DNA of 64,000 bases from Amycolatopsis roodepoortensis (GTDB lineage: Bacteria; Actinomycetota; Actinomycetes; Mycobacteriales; Pseudonocardiaceae): contig NZ_JADBEJ010000001.1 of the NCBI RefSeq assembly GCF_014873915.1, positions 868,001 through 932,000 on the forward strand, read 5' to 3'. Positions within the stretch are counted from its first letter, which is position 1. Every line of letters starts with the position of its first letter. Made by a program: the position numbers and the translations under genes. Shown here in pieces: positions 18,491 to 25,825 of the stretch. The notes under the pieces were generated by a model. The model did not search any database, had not been told where the DNA came from, and was given only the letters and a program-made list of their open reading frames with translations.

Positions 18491-19465
18491 ATGTCTGTTC
18501 CCCTGTGGCTGTGGATCGCCACGGTCGGTGGCCTGCTCGCGCTCATCGCGCTGGACCTGGTCATCGTCGATCGCAAGCCACACGAGGTCACCACCGGCGA
18601 AGCCGCCCGGTGGGTCATCTTCTACATCGCCGTGGCCGTCGCGTTCGGCGTCGGTGTCTGGGTCTTCGCCGGGCACGACTTCGGTGTCCAGTTCTTCACC
18701 GGGTACATCACCGAGTACTCGCTGAGCGTCGACAACCTGTTCATCTTCATGATCATCATGACGTCGTTCAAGGTGCCCGCGATCCACCAGCACCGGGTGC
18801 TGCTGATCGGCATCCTGCTCGCGCTCGCCATGCGGAGCGTGTTCATCGCCGTGGGCGCCGCGCTGATCGCGCAGTTCGTCTGGGTCTTCTTCCTCTTCGG
18901 CGCCGTCCTCGTCTGGACCGCGGTCAGCATGGTCCGCAACAAGGATGAAGAAGAGGAATACGAGGAGAACGCGCTCACCCGCTGGGTGCGCAAGCTCTTC
19001 CCGGTCACCGAAGAGTGGCACGGGCACAAGTCCTTCGTGAAGAAGGACGGCAAGCGCTGGATCACCCCGATGTTCCTGGTGATCGTCGCGATCGGCAGCG
19101 CGGACCTGCTGTTCGCGGTCGACTCGATCCCCGCGATCTTCGGTATCACGCAGGAGGCCTTCCTGGTCTTCACCGCCAACGCGTTCGCGCTGATGGGTCT
19201 GCGCCAGCTGTACTTCCTGCTCGGTGGCCTGGTCACCAAGCTGGTGTACCTGTCCTACGGCCTAGCGGTGATCCTCGCCTTCATCGGCGCCAAGCTGTTC
19301 CTGCACGCGCTGCACGAGTACCACGTCGTCCCGGACTGGCTGGACATCAACAACTGGGTCTCCCTGGGCGTCATCGTCGTGGTCCTGACCGTGACGACGG
19401 TGGCCAGCCTCGCGAAGGCGAAGAAGCTGGAAGCCGCTGAGCGGGAATCTTCGATCAGTAGTTAG
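18491..19465 (+). CDS. TerC/Alx-family membrane protein, probable Mn2+ exporter
   Basis: The product (324 aa) is an integral membrane protein with about eight helices. It carries the family signatures ITEYSLSVDNLFIFMII and GSADLLFAVDSIPAIFGIT, whose Asp and Glu residues sit inside helices and are thought to bind metal. A charged loop (NKDEEEEYEENAL) lies between the two halves. Family members linked to the yybP-ykoY riboswitch export manganese, and the same leader is present here. ATG 18491 follows GGAGG and is preferred to an earlier in-frame start at 18458. Confidence 0.92.
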   Translation: MSVPLWLWIATVGGLLALIALDLVIVDRKPHEVTTGEAARWVIFYIAVAVAFGVGVWVFAGHDFGVQFFTGYITEYSLSVDNLFIFMIIMTSFKVPAIHQHRVLLIGILLALAMRSVFIAVGAALIAQFVWVFFLFGAVLVWTAVSMVRNKDEEEEYEENALTRWVRKLFPVTEEWHGHKSFVKKDGKRWITPMFLVIVAIGSADLLFAVDSIPAIFGITQEAFLVFTANAFALMGLRQLYFLLGGLVTKLVYLSYGLAVILAFIGAKLFLHALHEYHVVPDWLDINNWVSLGVIVVVLTVTTVASLAKAKKLEAAERESSISS

Positions 19466-19482
19466 AACTGCTAAGGATCGGG

Positions 19483-19488
19483 TACCGT
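19483..19488 (+). promoter_or_regulatory. Leaderless -10 box of the S9 peptidase gene
   Basis: TACCGT ends 7 nt before the GTG at 19496 and no Shine-Dalgarno sequence lies between. Confidence 0.5.
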
Positions 19489-19495
19489 CGGGGCC

Positions 19496-21457
19496 GTGCG
19501 TCCCGTTGACATCGAAGCCCTGACGGTCCCCGGCATCCTCGCGCTGCGCGGCGACCTGCTGCTCACCGCGGTGAGCAGGCCTGATCTGAAGACGAACGGC
19601 TACCGCGGAGCCCTGCGCAGGGTCGACCTGGGTGGCGGCGGAGAGAGCGCCTGGACCCACGGGGCCAAGGACTCCGCCCCCGCCATCTCGCCGGACGGCC
19701 GGTGGGTCGCGTTCCTCCGGGCCGGAGAGGGCTCCGGACGCGCGGCCAAGCCGCAGGTGCACGTGATGCCCGCGGCCGGCGGCGACGCGAAGCGGATCAC
19801 CGGCTTGCCCCTCGGCGCGGGCTCCCCGGTCTGGGCACCCGATTCCCGCCGGATCGCCTTCGTCGCCCGCGTGCCCGAACCCGGCCGGTACGGCACCGAG
19901 AACGCGGACGGCGAAACCCCGGAGCCGGGCGAAGAAGCGCCGCGGCACATCAAGAACCTCTTCTACCGCGTCGACGACGTGGGTTTCCTCAACGACCGTC
20001 CACAGCGTCTGTTCGTCGTGGACGCCGTCGCCGCGCTGGACGAGGAATCGCCTGCTGAGCTCACGCCGCTGACCGACGACCGCGCCGACGTCGACCATCC
20101 GTCGTGGACGGCCGACGGCGAGCAGATCCTGTTCACCGCCCCGCGTGACTGGGCCGCCGAGGACACCATCCGTTCGGATGTCTACGCCGTACCCGCGGAC
20201 GGTGGCGAGCCCCGGCTGCTGGTCCGGACTCTGGGCACCGCGGCCCGGCCGGTCGTCGCCCCGGACGGTTCGATCCTGTTCTACGGCAACGAATTCCCCG
20301 GTATGGAAGACGTCGCCCGCAACACCGGGCTCTGGCAGGCGCCGTGGCCCTCCGGTGACGAAATTTCTTCCCCGCGCCGGCTGACCGGCGTCGAAACGGT
20401 GGACTGCGACCACGCGGCCAGCCCTCCGGTCGTCGTCGGCGGCGAGGTCCTCGTCGTGGTCAGCAATCGCGGTGCCGCGGAGTTGCGTGCCGTTCCCTTG
20501 GACGCCGAACTCGCCGAGCTGAATTCCCTGCGCCGCCTCGCCGGTGAACGCACCGCGGTGAAGTCGTTCGCCGTCGACGGCGAACGGATCGCCGCGGTGA
20601 TCGGGACGCCCGAGAGTTCCGGTGACGTGGTGCTGCTTTCCGGCGGCGAACAGCGTGTGCTCACCGACTACTCGAAGGCGTTGCGGGACACCGGGATCCT
20701 GCCGCTGGAGGAACTGGACGCGACCGCCCCGGACGGCTATCCGGTCCACGGCTGGGTCGTCCGGCCCGAAGGGGACGGGCCGCATCCCGTGGTCCTGATG
20801 GTCCACGGTGGACCGTTCGCGGCGTACGAATGGAAGGTGTTCGACGAGGCGCAGGTGCTCGCCGACGCGGGCTACGCCGTCGTTCTCGGCAACCCGCGCG
20901 GTTCCGCCGGCTACGGCGAAAGCCACGGCCGGAGCATCGTCCACGGACTCGGCACCGTGGACGCGGACGATCTGCTGGCGCTACTGGACGAAGCGCTCAA
21001 GCTGCCGAACCTGGACGGCGACCGCGTCGGGGTGATGGGCGGCTCGTACGGCGGGTTCATGACGAGCTGGCTCGCCGCGCACCACGGCGGCCGGTTCCGC
21101 GCCGCGTGGAGCGAGCGCGCGGTCAACGCGTGGGACTCGTTCGTCGGCAGTTCCGACATCGGCTGGTTCTTCGCCGGGGGCTACGCCGGCGACGACATCG
21201 AAGAGCAGCGCAAGCGCAGCCCGCTGACGTACGCGGGGAAGATCGACATCCCGTTCATGGTCGTGCACTCCGAGCAGGACTGGCGATGCCCGCTGGAGCA
21301 GGCGCAGCGGATGTACGTGGCCTTGCGGCAGAACGGCGTCGCGGCCGAATTCCTGCTGTTCCCCGGTGAGGGACACGAACTCACGCGGTCCGGGCTGCCG
21401 CGGCACCGGGTGCAGCGGTTCGACGCCGTGCTGGAGTGGTGGGGCCGCCACCTCTGA
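19496..21457 (+). CDS. S9-family (acylaminoacyl-peptidase-like) serine peptidase
   Basis: The 653-aa cytoplasmic protein has an N-terminal beta-propeller with WD-like blades (AISPDGRWVAFLR, VWAPDSRRIAFVA, SWTADGEQILFTA) and a C-terminal alpha/beta hydrolase domain from about residue 400. The triad is Ser517 in GGSYGGFM, Asp in HSEQDWRCP and His in GEGHELTR. The propeller restricts access so that only short peptides are cut. No signal peptide is present. Length agrees with the family. A perfect terminator hairpin follows immediately. Confidence 0.93.
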   Translation: MRPVDIEALTVPGILALRGDLLLTAVSRPDLKTNGYRGALRRVDLGGGGESAWTHGAKDSAPAISPDGRWVAFLRAGEGSGRAAKPQVHVMPAAGGDAKRITGLPLGAGSPVWAPDSRRIAFVARVPEPGRYGTENADGETPEPGEEAPRHIKNLFYRVDDVGFLNDRPQRLFVVDAVAALDEESPAELTPLTDDRADVDHPSWTADGEQILFTAPRDWAAEDTIRSDVYAVPADGGEPRLLVRTLGTAARPVVAPDGSILFYGNEFPGMEDVARNTGLWQAPWPSGDEISSPRRLTGVETVDCDHAASPPVVVGGEVLVVVSNRGAAELRAVPLDAELAELNSLRRLAGERTAVKSFAVDGERIAAVIGTPESSGDVVLLSGGEQRVLTDYSKALRDTGILPLEELDATAPDGYPVHGWVVRPEGDGPHPVVLMVHGGPFAAYEWKVFDEAQVLADAGYAVVLGNPRGSAGYGESHGRSIVHGLGTVDADDLLALLDEALKLPNLDGDRVGVMGGSYGGFMTSWLAAHHGGRFRAAWSERAVNAWDSFVGSSDIGWFFAGGYAGDDIEEQRKRSPLTYAGKIDIPFMVVHSEQDWRCPLEQAQRMYVALRQNGVAAEFLLFPGEGHELTRSGLPRHRVQRFDAVLEWWGRHL

Positions 21458-21458
21458 A

Positions 21459-21506
21459 CCTCGTGAGTGGTGAGGACGGTTCTAACCGTCCTCACCACTC
21501 ACGAGG
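21459..21506 (+). terminator. Terminator hairpin after the S9 peptidase gene
   Basis: A perfect 21-bp stem, CCTCGTGAGTGGTGAGGACG with its complement, closes on a TCTAA-type loop and begins 1 bp after the stop codon. Its 3-prime arm is copied again at about 21724 and 23025. Confidence 0.85.
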
Positions 21507-21841
21507 GCAGGGGCTCGGCCGGGGGTTGCGAAAGCCACTTTCGCAACGTTGAAGGTTGCGAAAGTGGCTTTCGCAACGTTGTCCGTGGCCGGGCCTGGCA
21601 CAGCCCTGGTGATCATGTCGCGAAAGCCACTTTCGAGACGTCTGATGTCCCGAAAGTGGCTTTCGCGACACCGGCTCCAGATTTCTCAGGCCTTCATGGG
21701 GCCGGGCGACGACACCCACGGTTCTAACCGTCCTCACCACTCACGAGGGCAGGGGCTCAGCCGGGGGTTGCGAAAGCCACTTTCGCAACCTCGGCCGTGG
21801 CCAGGCCCGGCACAGCCCTGGTGATCATGTCGCGAAAGCCA

Positions 21842-22928
21842 GGCGGTTTCAACTGGTTGTTGCAAGTAGTGCTTTGTCGAGTGCTTGTGCTGGTGTGAGG
21901 AGGCCGAGTGTAGGGCGTGGTCGGGTGTTGAGGCGTAGGGCGATGGCGTCGCAGTGGGTTTGGGTGAGGTGGCGTAGGTCTGAGCCTTTGGGCCAGTAGT
22001 GGCGTAGCAGGCCGTTGGTGTTTTCGTTGCTGCCGCGTTCCCAGGGGCCGTGGGGGTTGCAGAAGTAGACCTGTAGTCCGGTGTCGAGGGTGAATTGGGC
22101 GTGCTGGGCCATTTCGTTGCCTTGGTCCCAGGTCAGCGACCGTTTCAGTTCGGTGGGCAGGGTGGCGATCATGCTGGTGAGTAGTTCCCGGACTTCGACG
22201 GCCTTGTGGGTGTCGGGCAGGGGAGCGAGCAGCACGAATCGGGAGTGGCGTTCGACCAGGGTGATGACCGCGCCCTGGCCGACCGCGCCGAGGATCAGAT
22301 CGCCTTCCCAGTGCCCGGGAACGGCCCGGTCTGCGGCCTCGGCGGGGCGTTCACTGATCGGGGTCATCCCGGCGATCCGGCCTTTGCGGCGGTGGGAGGT
22401 GCTGGTGCGTGACCGGCGCTGATCCCGGCCCGACCGCAGATGCTCGGTGAGTTCGTTGCGTAGTTCACCGCGAGTCTGGATGAACAGTGACAGGTAGATC
22501 GTCTCGTGACTCACCCGCATAGCCTGATCGTCGGGGAACAACCTCGGCAACATCAGGGAGATCAGCCGGGGTGACCAGTCCGCTTGCAGCAGACCGGTCA
22601 CCACCGCCGCCAGCGTGCCGGCCAGCAGGTGGGCTTTCGGGCGCCGGCCGCGTTCCACGGCCAGGCGCTGGGCTCGGCCGGCCCGGTAACGGCGGGGCCG
22701 GCCATCGACCTTGGTGCCGGGCCGCGAGCACCGCGGTCCACCACCGCGGCGCACTTCTCGGGAAATCGTCGAGGGTGACCTACCCAGCACCTTCGCCACC
22801 GCGTCCTGACTCAGACCTTGATCCAAACCATTCTGGATCTTCTCCCGCTCCTCACGCGTCAACCGGGCTCCTGGCATGCCGAACTCCCTATCAGCCACCA
22901 CCACTTGCAACAACCGATTGAAACCGCC
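21842..22928 (-). mobile_element. IS30-family insertion sequence, complete
   Basis: The 1,087-bp element has terminal inverted repeats starting GGCGGTTTCAA and continuing GGTTGTTGCAAGT, about 26 bp with two mismatches. It is flanked by a 3-bp direct repeat CCA (21839-21841 and 22929-22931). The target, a GCGAAAGCCACTTTCG hairpin, is restored exactly when the element and one CCA are removed. The single transposase gene is intact, so the copy may be active. Confidence 0.93.
21849..22877 (-). CDS. IS30-family transposase
   Basis: The 342-aa enzyme has an N-terminal helix-turn-helix (LTREEREKIQNGLDQGLSQD...VLGRSPSTISREVRR) that binds the terminal repeats and a C-terminal DDE catalytic core. The three acids are visible in HWEGDLILG, TWDQGNEM and GSNENTNGLLR. 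ATG 22877 follows AGGGAG. The reading frame stays open upstream into flanking DNA, but that part lies outside the element. No frameshift is seen. Confidence 0.95.
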   Translation of the reverse strand: MPGARLTREEREKIQNGLDQGLSQDAVAKVLGRSPSTISREVRRGGGPRCSRPGTKVDGRPRRYRAGRAQRLAVERGRRPKAHLLAGTLAAVVTGLLQADWSPRLISLMLPRLFPDDQAMRVSHETIYLSLFIQTRGELRNELTEHLRSGRDQRRSRTSTSHRRKGRIAGMTPISERPAEAADRAVPGHWEGDLILGAVGQGAVITLVERHSRFVLLAPLPDTHKAVEVRELLTSMIATLPTELKRSLTWDQGNEMAQHAQFTLDTGLQVYFCNPHGPWERGSNENTNGLLRHYWPKGSDLRHLTQTHCDAIALRLNTRPRPTLGLLTPAQALDKALLATTS

Positions 22929-23058
22929 CCACTTTCGAGACGTCTGATGTCCCGAAAGTGGCTTTCGCGACACCGGCTCCAGATTTCTCAGGCCTTCATG
23001 GGGCCGGGCGACGACACCCACGGTTCTAACCGTCCTCACCACTCACGAGGGCAGGGGC

Positions 23059-23715
23059 TCAGCTGAGCAGCGTGTAGTTCAGCTCTTCGCACACCCGGCC
23101 CAGCGGGACGTCGAGCCCCGGATGGTCCAGCGGGAGCAGCACGTCCGGCGCGACCGGCAGCGAGTTCCCGGCGGGCGGGTCCCACAGCGCGAGCGCGGGG
23201 CCGCCGGAATCCATGGACGACCGGTACCAGACGCCGTCGAGGTCGCCGAACGCGGCGCGGATGGCCCGGGCCCAGGCCTGGGTGATCTTCTTCGGGCCGC
23301 TGGAGATCTCCTGCGAGGCGCCGACCCGGGTGGGCCACAGGCCGGCCAGGTCGAGCAGCCGCAGCGTGCGGGTCGGCCGGACGACGACCAGGCGCGGGCC
23401 GCGGGACTTGCGGTCGACCGTCGACGTGGTCTGGAAGACCTCCGCGATGCTGGTGCGCACGGTGAGGCCGAAGTACAGGACACCGTTCCCGGGGTCGGTG
23501 ACCGGGCGACCGCCGCGACCGGGGGTCTGCGGGTCGAACCGGCCGTGCGGGAGCGGGCCGCTGTAGCGGAACGAATTCCACTGCTGGGGGTGGTTGCCGT
23601 GCGCGGTGAAGATCCTGACCAGCCTGGTGCCGGGGTGCACCGTCACCACGTCGTTGGTGCGGTGCAGCTCCTTGACCAGGACAGAGCGTGCGGGCGGCAG
23701 GGGAAGCCGGGCCAT
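23059..23715 (-). CDS. RES-domain toxin-like protein
   Basis: The 218-aa protein has the RES domain: an N-terminal Arg (TRLVRIFTAHG), the Phe/Tyr-rich NSFRYSGPLPHGRFDP, a Glu in SIAEVFQTT and a late Ser (WYRSSMDSGG). RES toxins such as mycobacterial MbcT degrade NAD+. The gene lies 96 bp downstream of, and in the same direction as, a protein with an antitoxin-like C-terminus, which fits a type II toxin-antitoxin operon. Toxicity is inferred from family and context only. Confidence 0.8.
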   Translation of the reverse strand: MARLPLPPARSVLVKELHRTNDVVTVHPGTRLVRIFTAHGNHPQQWNSFRYSGPLPHGRFDPQTPGRGGRPVTDPGNGVLYFGLTVRTSIAEVFQTTSTVDRKSRGPRLVVVRPTRTLRLLDLAGLWPTRVGASQEISSGPKKITQAWARAIRAAFGDLDGVWYRSSMDSGGPALALWDPPAGNSLPVAPDVLLPLDHPGLDVPLGRVCEELNYTLLS

Positions 23716-23811
23716 ACCTCGGGAGTCGTCCGTCCTTGTCGGGTGATCTTGCTCGATGGGGTCAGCCTACGGCCTACCCCCGACTGAAATTCCCGTCGTC
23801 GGGCAAGGATC

Positions 23812-24393
23812 TCAGAACGGCGAACCCAGCGTGGCCACCAGTCTCGCGACGTGCTCGGGGTCGCCGCCGGAGAGGAGCCACTGGCGCGGGGTGGCCGGGT
23901 GGTCGTTGATCACCAGATCGGCCTGCGGGGTGCTCATGAACGCGGCGACGACGAGCGCGGGCTGGTCCTCGGGGACGGCGCGCAGCACGACCTCCAGGCC
24001 GGGCAGAACCCCGGAACCGGCGAACTGCCAGGCGGGCAGCCGCCAGCCCTGGTCCTTCCAGCCGGTGAGCCTGCCCTCCTTCAGCCGGTGCCGGATCCGG
24101 CTGTCGTCCACGCCCAGTGCCTTCGCCGCTTCCAGCACGCTCAGCGCGGAATCGGCGAGTACGGCGTGCGCGGCGACCGTGCGGGCACGGAAGTCCGGCT
24201 CGTCCTCGCCCCGGGGGGAGAGGTCGAGGCCGACGTCGGTGAGCGCGGCCCGCTGGTCCGCCGAGAAATAATGCGACGGATCGGGGTTCGGTGGGGTCAG
24301 TCTCCGCGCCGCGTCCTCGACGAGGTTCAGGAACTCGTTGGCGTCGACCTTCAGGCCCGCCTTGGCGAGAACGTTCTCGAGCGCTATCGACAT
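23812..24393 (-). CDS. Antitoxin-like DNA-binding protein paired with RES
   Basis: The product (193 aa) has a central helix-turn-helix (SVLEAAKALGVDDSRIRHRL) and a C-terminal segment TPRQWLLSGGDPEHVARLV that resembles the toxin-covering end of MbcA/Xre-type antitoxins. Gene order (antitoxin first, RES second) is the usual one. It probably represses its own operon. A TACCCT box ends 7 nt before the ATG, suggesting a leaderless transcript. Confidence 0.72.
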   Translation of the reverse strand: MSIALENVLAKAGLKVDANEFLNLVEDAARRLTPPNPDPSHYFSADQRAALTDVGLDLSPRGEDEPDFRARTVAAHAVLADSALSVLEAAKALGVDDSRIRHRLKEGRLTGWKDQGWRLPAWQFAGSGVLPGLEVVLRAVPEDQPALVVAAFMSTPQADLVINDHPATPRQWLLSGGDPEHVARLVATLGSPF

Positions 24394-24400
24394 AGCGCCT

Positions 24401-24406
24401 AGGGTA
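24401..24406 (-). promoter_or_regulatory. Leaderless -10 box of the RES toxin-antitoxin operon
   Basis: TACCCT (minus strand) ends 7 nt before the ATG at 24393. The rest of 24407-24550 shows no gene. Confidence 0.45.
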
Positions 24407-24554
24407 ACGCGTCTGTGCGGGTTCGTGCGGTCTCATCTCGATTTCGTGGGGGAATTCACCAGAGATGAACACAGAGTGCACGGAATTAAACACGCGCAGT
24501 AGGCAATGTCGCCATAGTCTGCCCGGATCGCGCGAGCTTGTCCAGGAGTCCGGC

Positions 24555-24583
24555 TTGACAGGTGGTAAACGGGAACTTACCTT
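24555..24583 (+). promoter_or_regulatory. Consensus sigma70-type promoter without a downstream gene
   Basis: TTGACA (24555-24560) and TACCTT (24578-24583) are separated by exactly 17 bp. The -10 box lies inside an imperfect palindrome TTACCTTCCGAAAGGTAA (24577-24594), and GGTAAACG occurs at 24564 and 24590. No plus-strand gene follows before a hairpin at 24669, so the product may be an RNA of about 110 nt. Confidence 0.5.
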
Positions 24584-24668
24584 CCGAAAGGTAAACGATT
24601 TCTTCCCACCGCTTCGGAGAACCCGGCTGGTGTGGGGCCGGCTTGGGGGAACAAGGGGGTGGGGCGTT

Positions 24669-24700
24669 CCTGGGCGGCCGGTGCGAACCGGTCGCCCAGG
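24669..24700. terminator. Bidirectional hairpin between lacI-type gene and orphan promoter
   Basis: CCTGGGCGGCCGGT and ACCGGTCGCCCAGG form a 14-bp stem with one G-T pair on a GCGA loop. It lies 30 bp past the stop codon of the LacI-family gene and could stop transcripts from both sides. Confidence 0.7.
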
Positions 24701-24730
24701 CACGTCGTGCACCTGAAGTTCTCCCGGGGG

Positions 24731-25711
24731 TCAGTCGCGCCGTGAACTCCGGCGCACGATCAGTTTCGCCTGAAGCGTGGTCGTCGTGGCCTTGCGCGTG
24801 CTGTCGCCGATCCGGGCGAGCAGTAGTTCGGCGGCGACCCTGCCCACCTCGTTCGCGGGCTGGGCGACCACTGTCAGCGGCGGGTCGATCAGCGTCGTCC
24901 ACGGCGCGTCGTCGAACGACACGATCCCGACGTCCTGTCCCGAGCGCAGGCCTCTGGCGGCCAAGGCCTCCAGGACACCGATCGTCATCGTGCTGTTGCC
25001 GACCAGCAGCGCGTCCGGCGGTTCGGGCTCGTCCAGCAGGCTGAGCGCGGCGAGCCTGCCGCCCTCGGCGCGGAACTCGGCACGCCGGGTGAGCGCGTTC
25101 TCCTCGCCGACCGCGTCGGTGTAACCGGCCAGCCGGTCTTCGGCCGTGCGCACCCCGGGCGGCCCGCTGACGCAGGCGACCCGCCGGTACCCGCCGTCGA
25201 GCAGGTGCCGGGTCGCGTCGCGGGCGGCGAGCCGGGTGTCGACCAGGACCTGGTCGCCGGTGTTCTCCAGCAGCGGCCGGTCGACGGCGACCACGGGAGT
25301 GCCGCGTTCGGTCAGCCGGTCGACGTTGGTGGCGCGGCCGGTGGGGGAGAGCACCACGCCGGCGACCCGTTCCTGGAGCGCGACGTCTATGTAGCGCCGC
25401 TCCTTCTCCTCGTTGTCGTCGGCGTTGCACAGCACCACCGAATAGCCCGCCGTCTGCGCGATGTCCTCGACGCCGCGGGCGATCGCGGTGAAGAAGGGGT
25501 TCTCCACGTCGGAGATGATGAGTGCGAGTACCGCGGTCTCCTGACGGCGCAGATTCCTCGCGAGCCCGTTCGGGTGGTATCCCAATTCGGCCGCGGCGGC
25601 CTGCACCCTTGCCGCGAGCACCGGGTCCACAGTGGACTTCCCGTTGAGCGTTCTCGACACGGTCGCCGTCGAAACCCCGGCCTTCGCCGCCACGTCGTTG
25701 ATGGTGGCCAC
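24731..25711 (-). CDS. LacI-family transcriptional regulator
   Basis: The 326-aa protein starts with the LacI helix-turn-helix (ATINDVAAKAGVSTATVSRT) and hinge helix (LARNLRRQ), followed by a periplasmic-binding-protein-like sugar sensor (IISDVENPFFTAIARGVED). GTG 25711 was chosen because GGGGAGG lies 5 bp upstream and the domain starts there; the ATG 63 bp earlier adds residues unlike the family. It is divergent from a sugar kinase gene, which it probably represses. Candidate sites of the form GGTAACGATT lie at the kinase start and beyond its own 3-prime end. Confidence 0.92.
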   Translation of the reverse strand: MATINDVAAKAGVSTATVSRTLNGKSTVDPVLAARVQAAAAELGYHPNGLARNLRRQETAVLALIISDVENPFFTAIARGVEDIAQTAGYSVVLCNADDNEEKERRYIDVALQERVAGVVLSPTGRATNVDRLTERGTPVVAVDRPLLENTGDQVLVDTRLAARDATRHLLDGGYRRVACVSGPPGVRTAEDRLAGYTDAVGEENALTRRAEFRAEGGRLAALSLLDEPEPPDALLVGNSTMTIGVLEALAARGLRSGQDVGIVSFDDAPWTTLIDPPLTVVAQPANEVGRVAAELLLARIGDSTRKATTTTLQAKLIVRRSSRRD

Positions 25712-25736
25712 CGTGACCTCCCCTTCCACAGGTGTG

Positions 25737-25782
25737 TTGACACCCTCGCACGGGAAGAATAGCTTGGCCGACAATCGTTACC
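25737..25782 (+). promoter_or_regulatory. Promoter of the FGGY kinase gene with candidate LacI operator
   Basis: TTGACA (25737-25742), a 17-bp spacer and TAGCTT (25760-25765) form a good sigma70-type promoter for the kinase gene. ACAATCGTTACC at 25771-25782 overlaps the expected transcription start and has the central CG of LacI-family sites. Confidence 0.55.
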
Positions 25783-25825
25783 ATCCGCTGATCGCGCTAC
25801 TCGCGCGGAGGAGTTCGGAGGCGTC

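Larger units (their letters stand above)
21478..23061. repeat. Tandemly duplicated hairpin block, second copy split by an IS
   Basis: Unit 1 (21478-21718) and unit 2 (21719-21841 plus 22932-23019) share the same order of elements: terminator arm, GGGGCTC(G/A)GCCGGGGG, TTGCGAAAG hairpin, GATCATGTCGCGAAAGCC hairpin and GGGCGACGACACCCACGG. A third partial unit begins at 23020. Unit 2 lacks one arm of the first hairpin (about 30 bp) and is interrupted by the IS30 element. Confidence 0.8.

Noticed and set aside
24465..24716. Plus-strand 83-codon frame downstream of a region with a good promoter
   Set aside because: Its start lies upstream of the promoter and the frame runs through the hairpin; composition is not protein-like.
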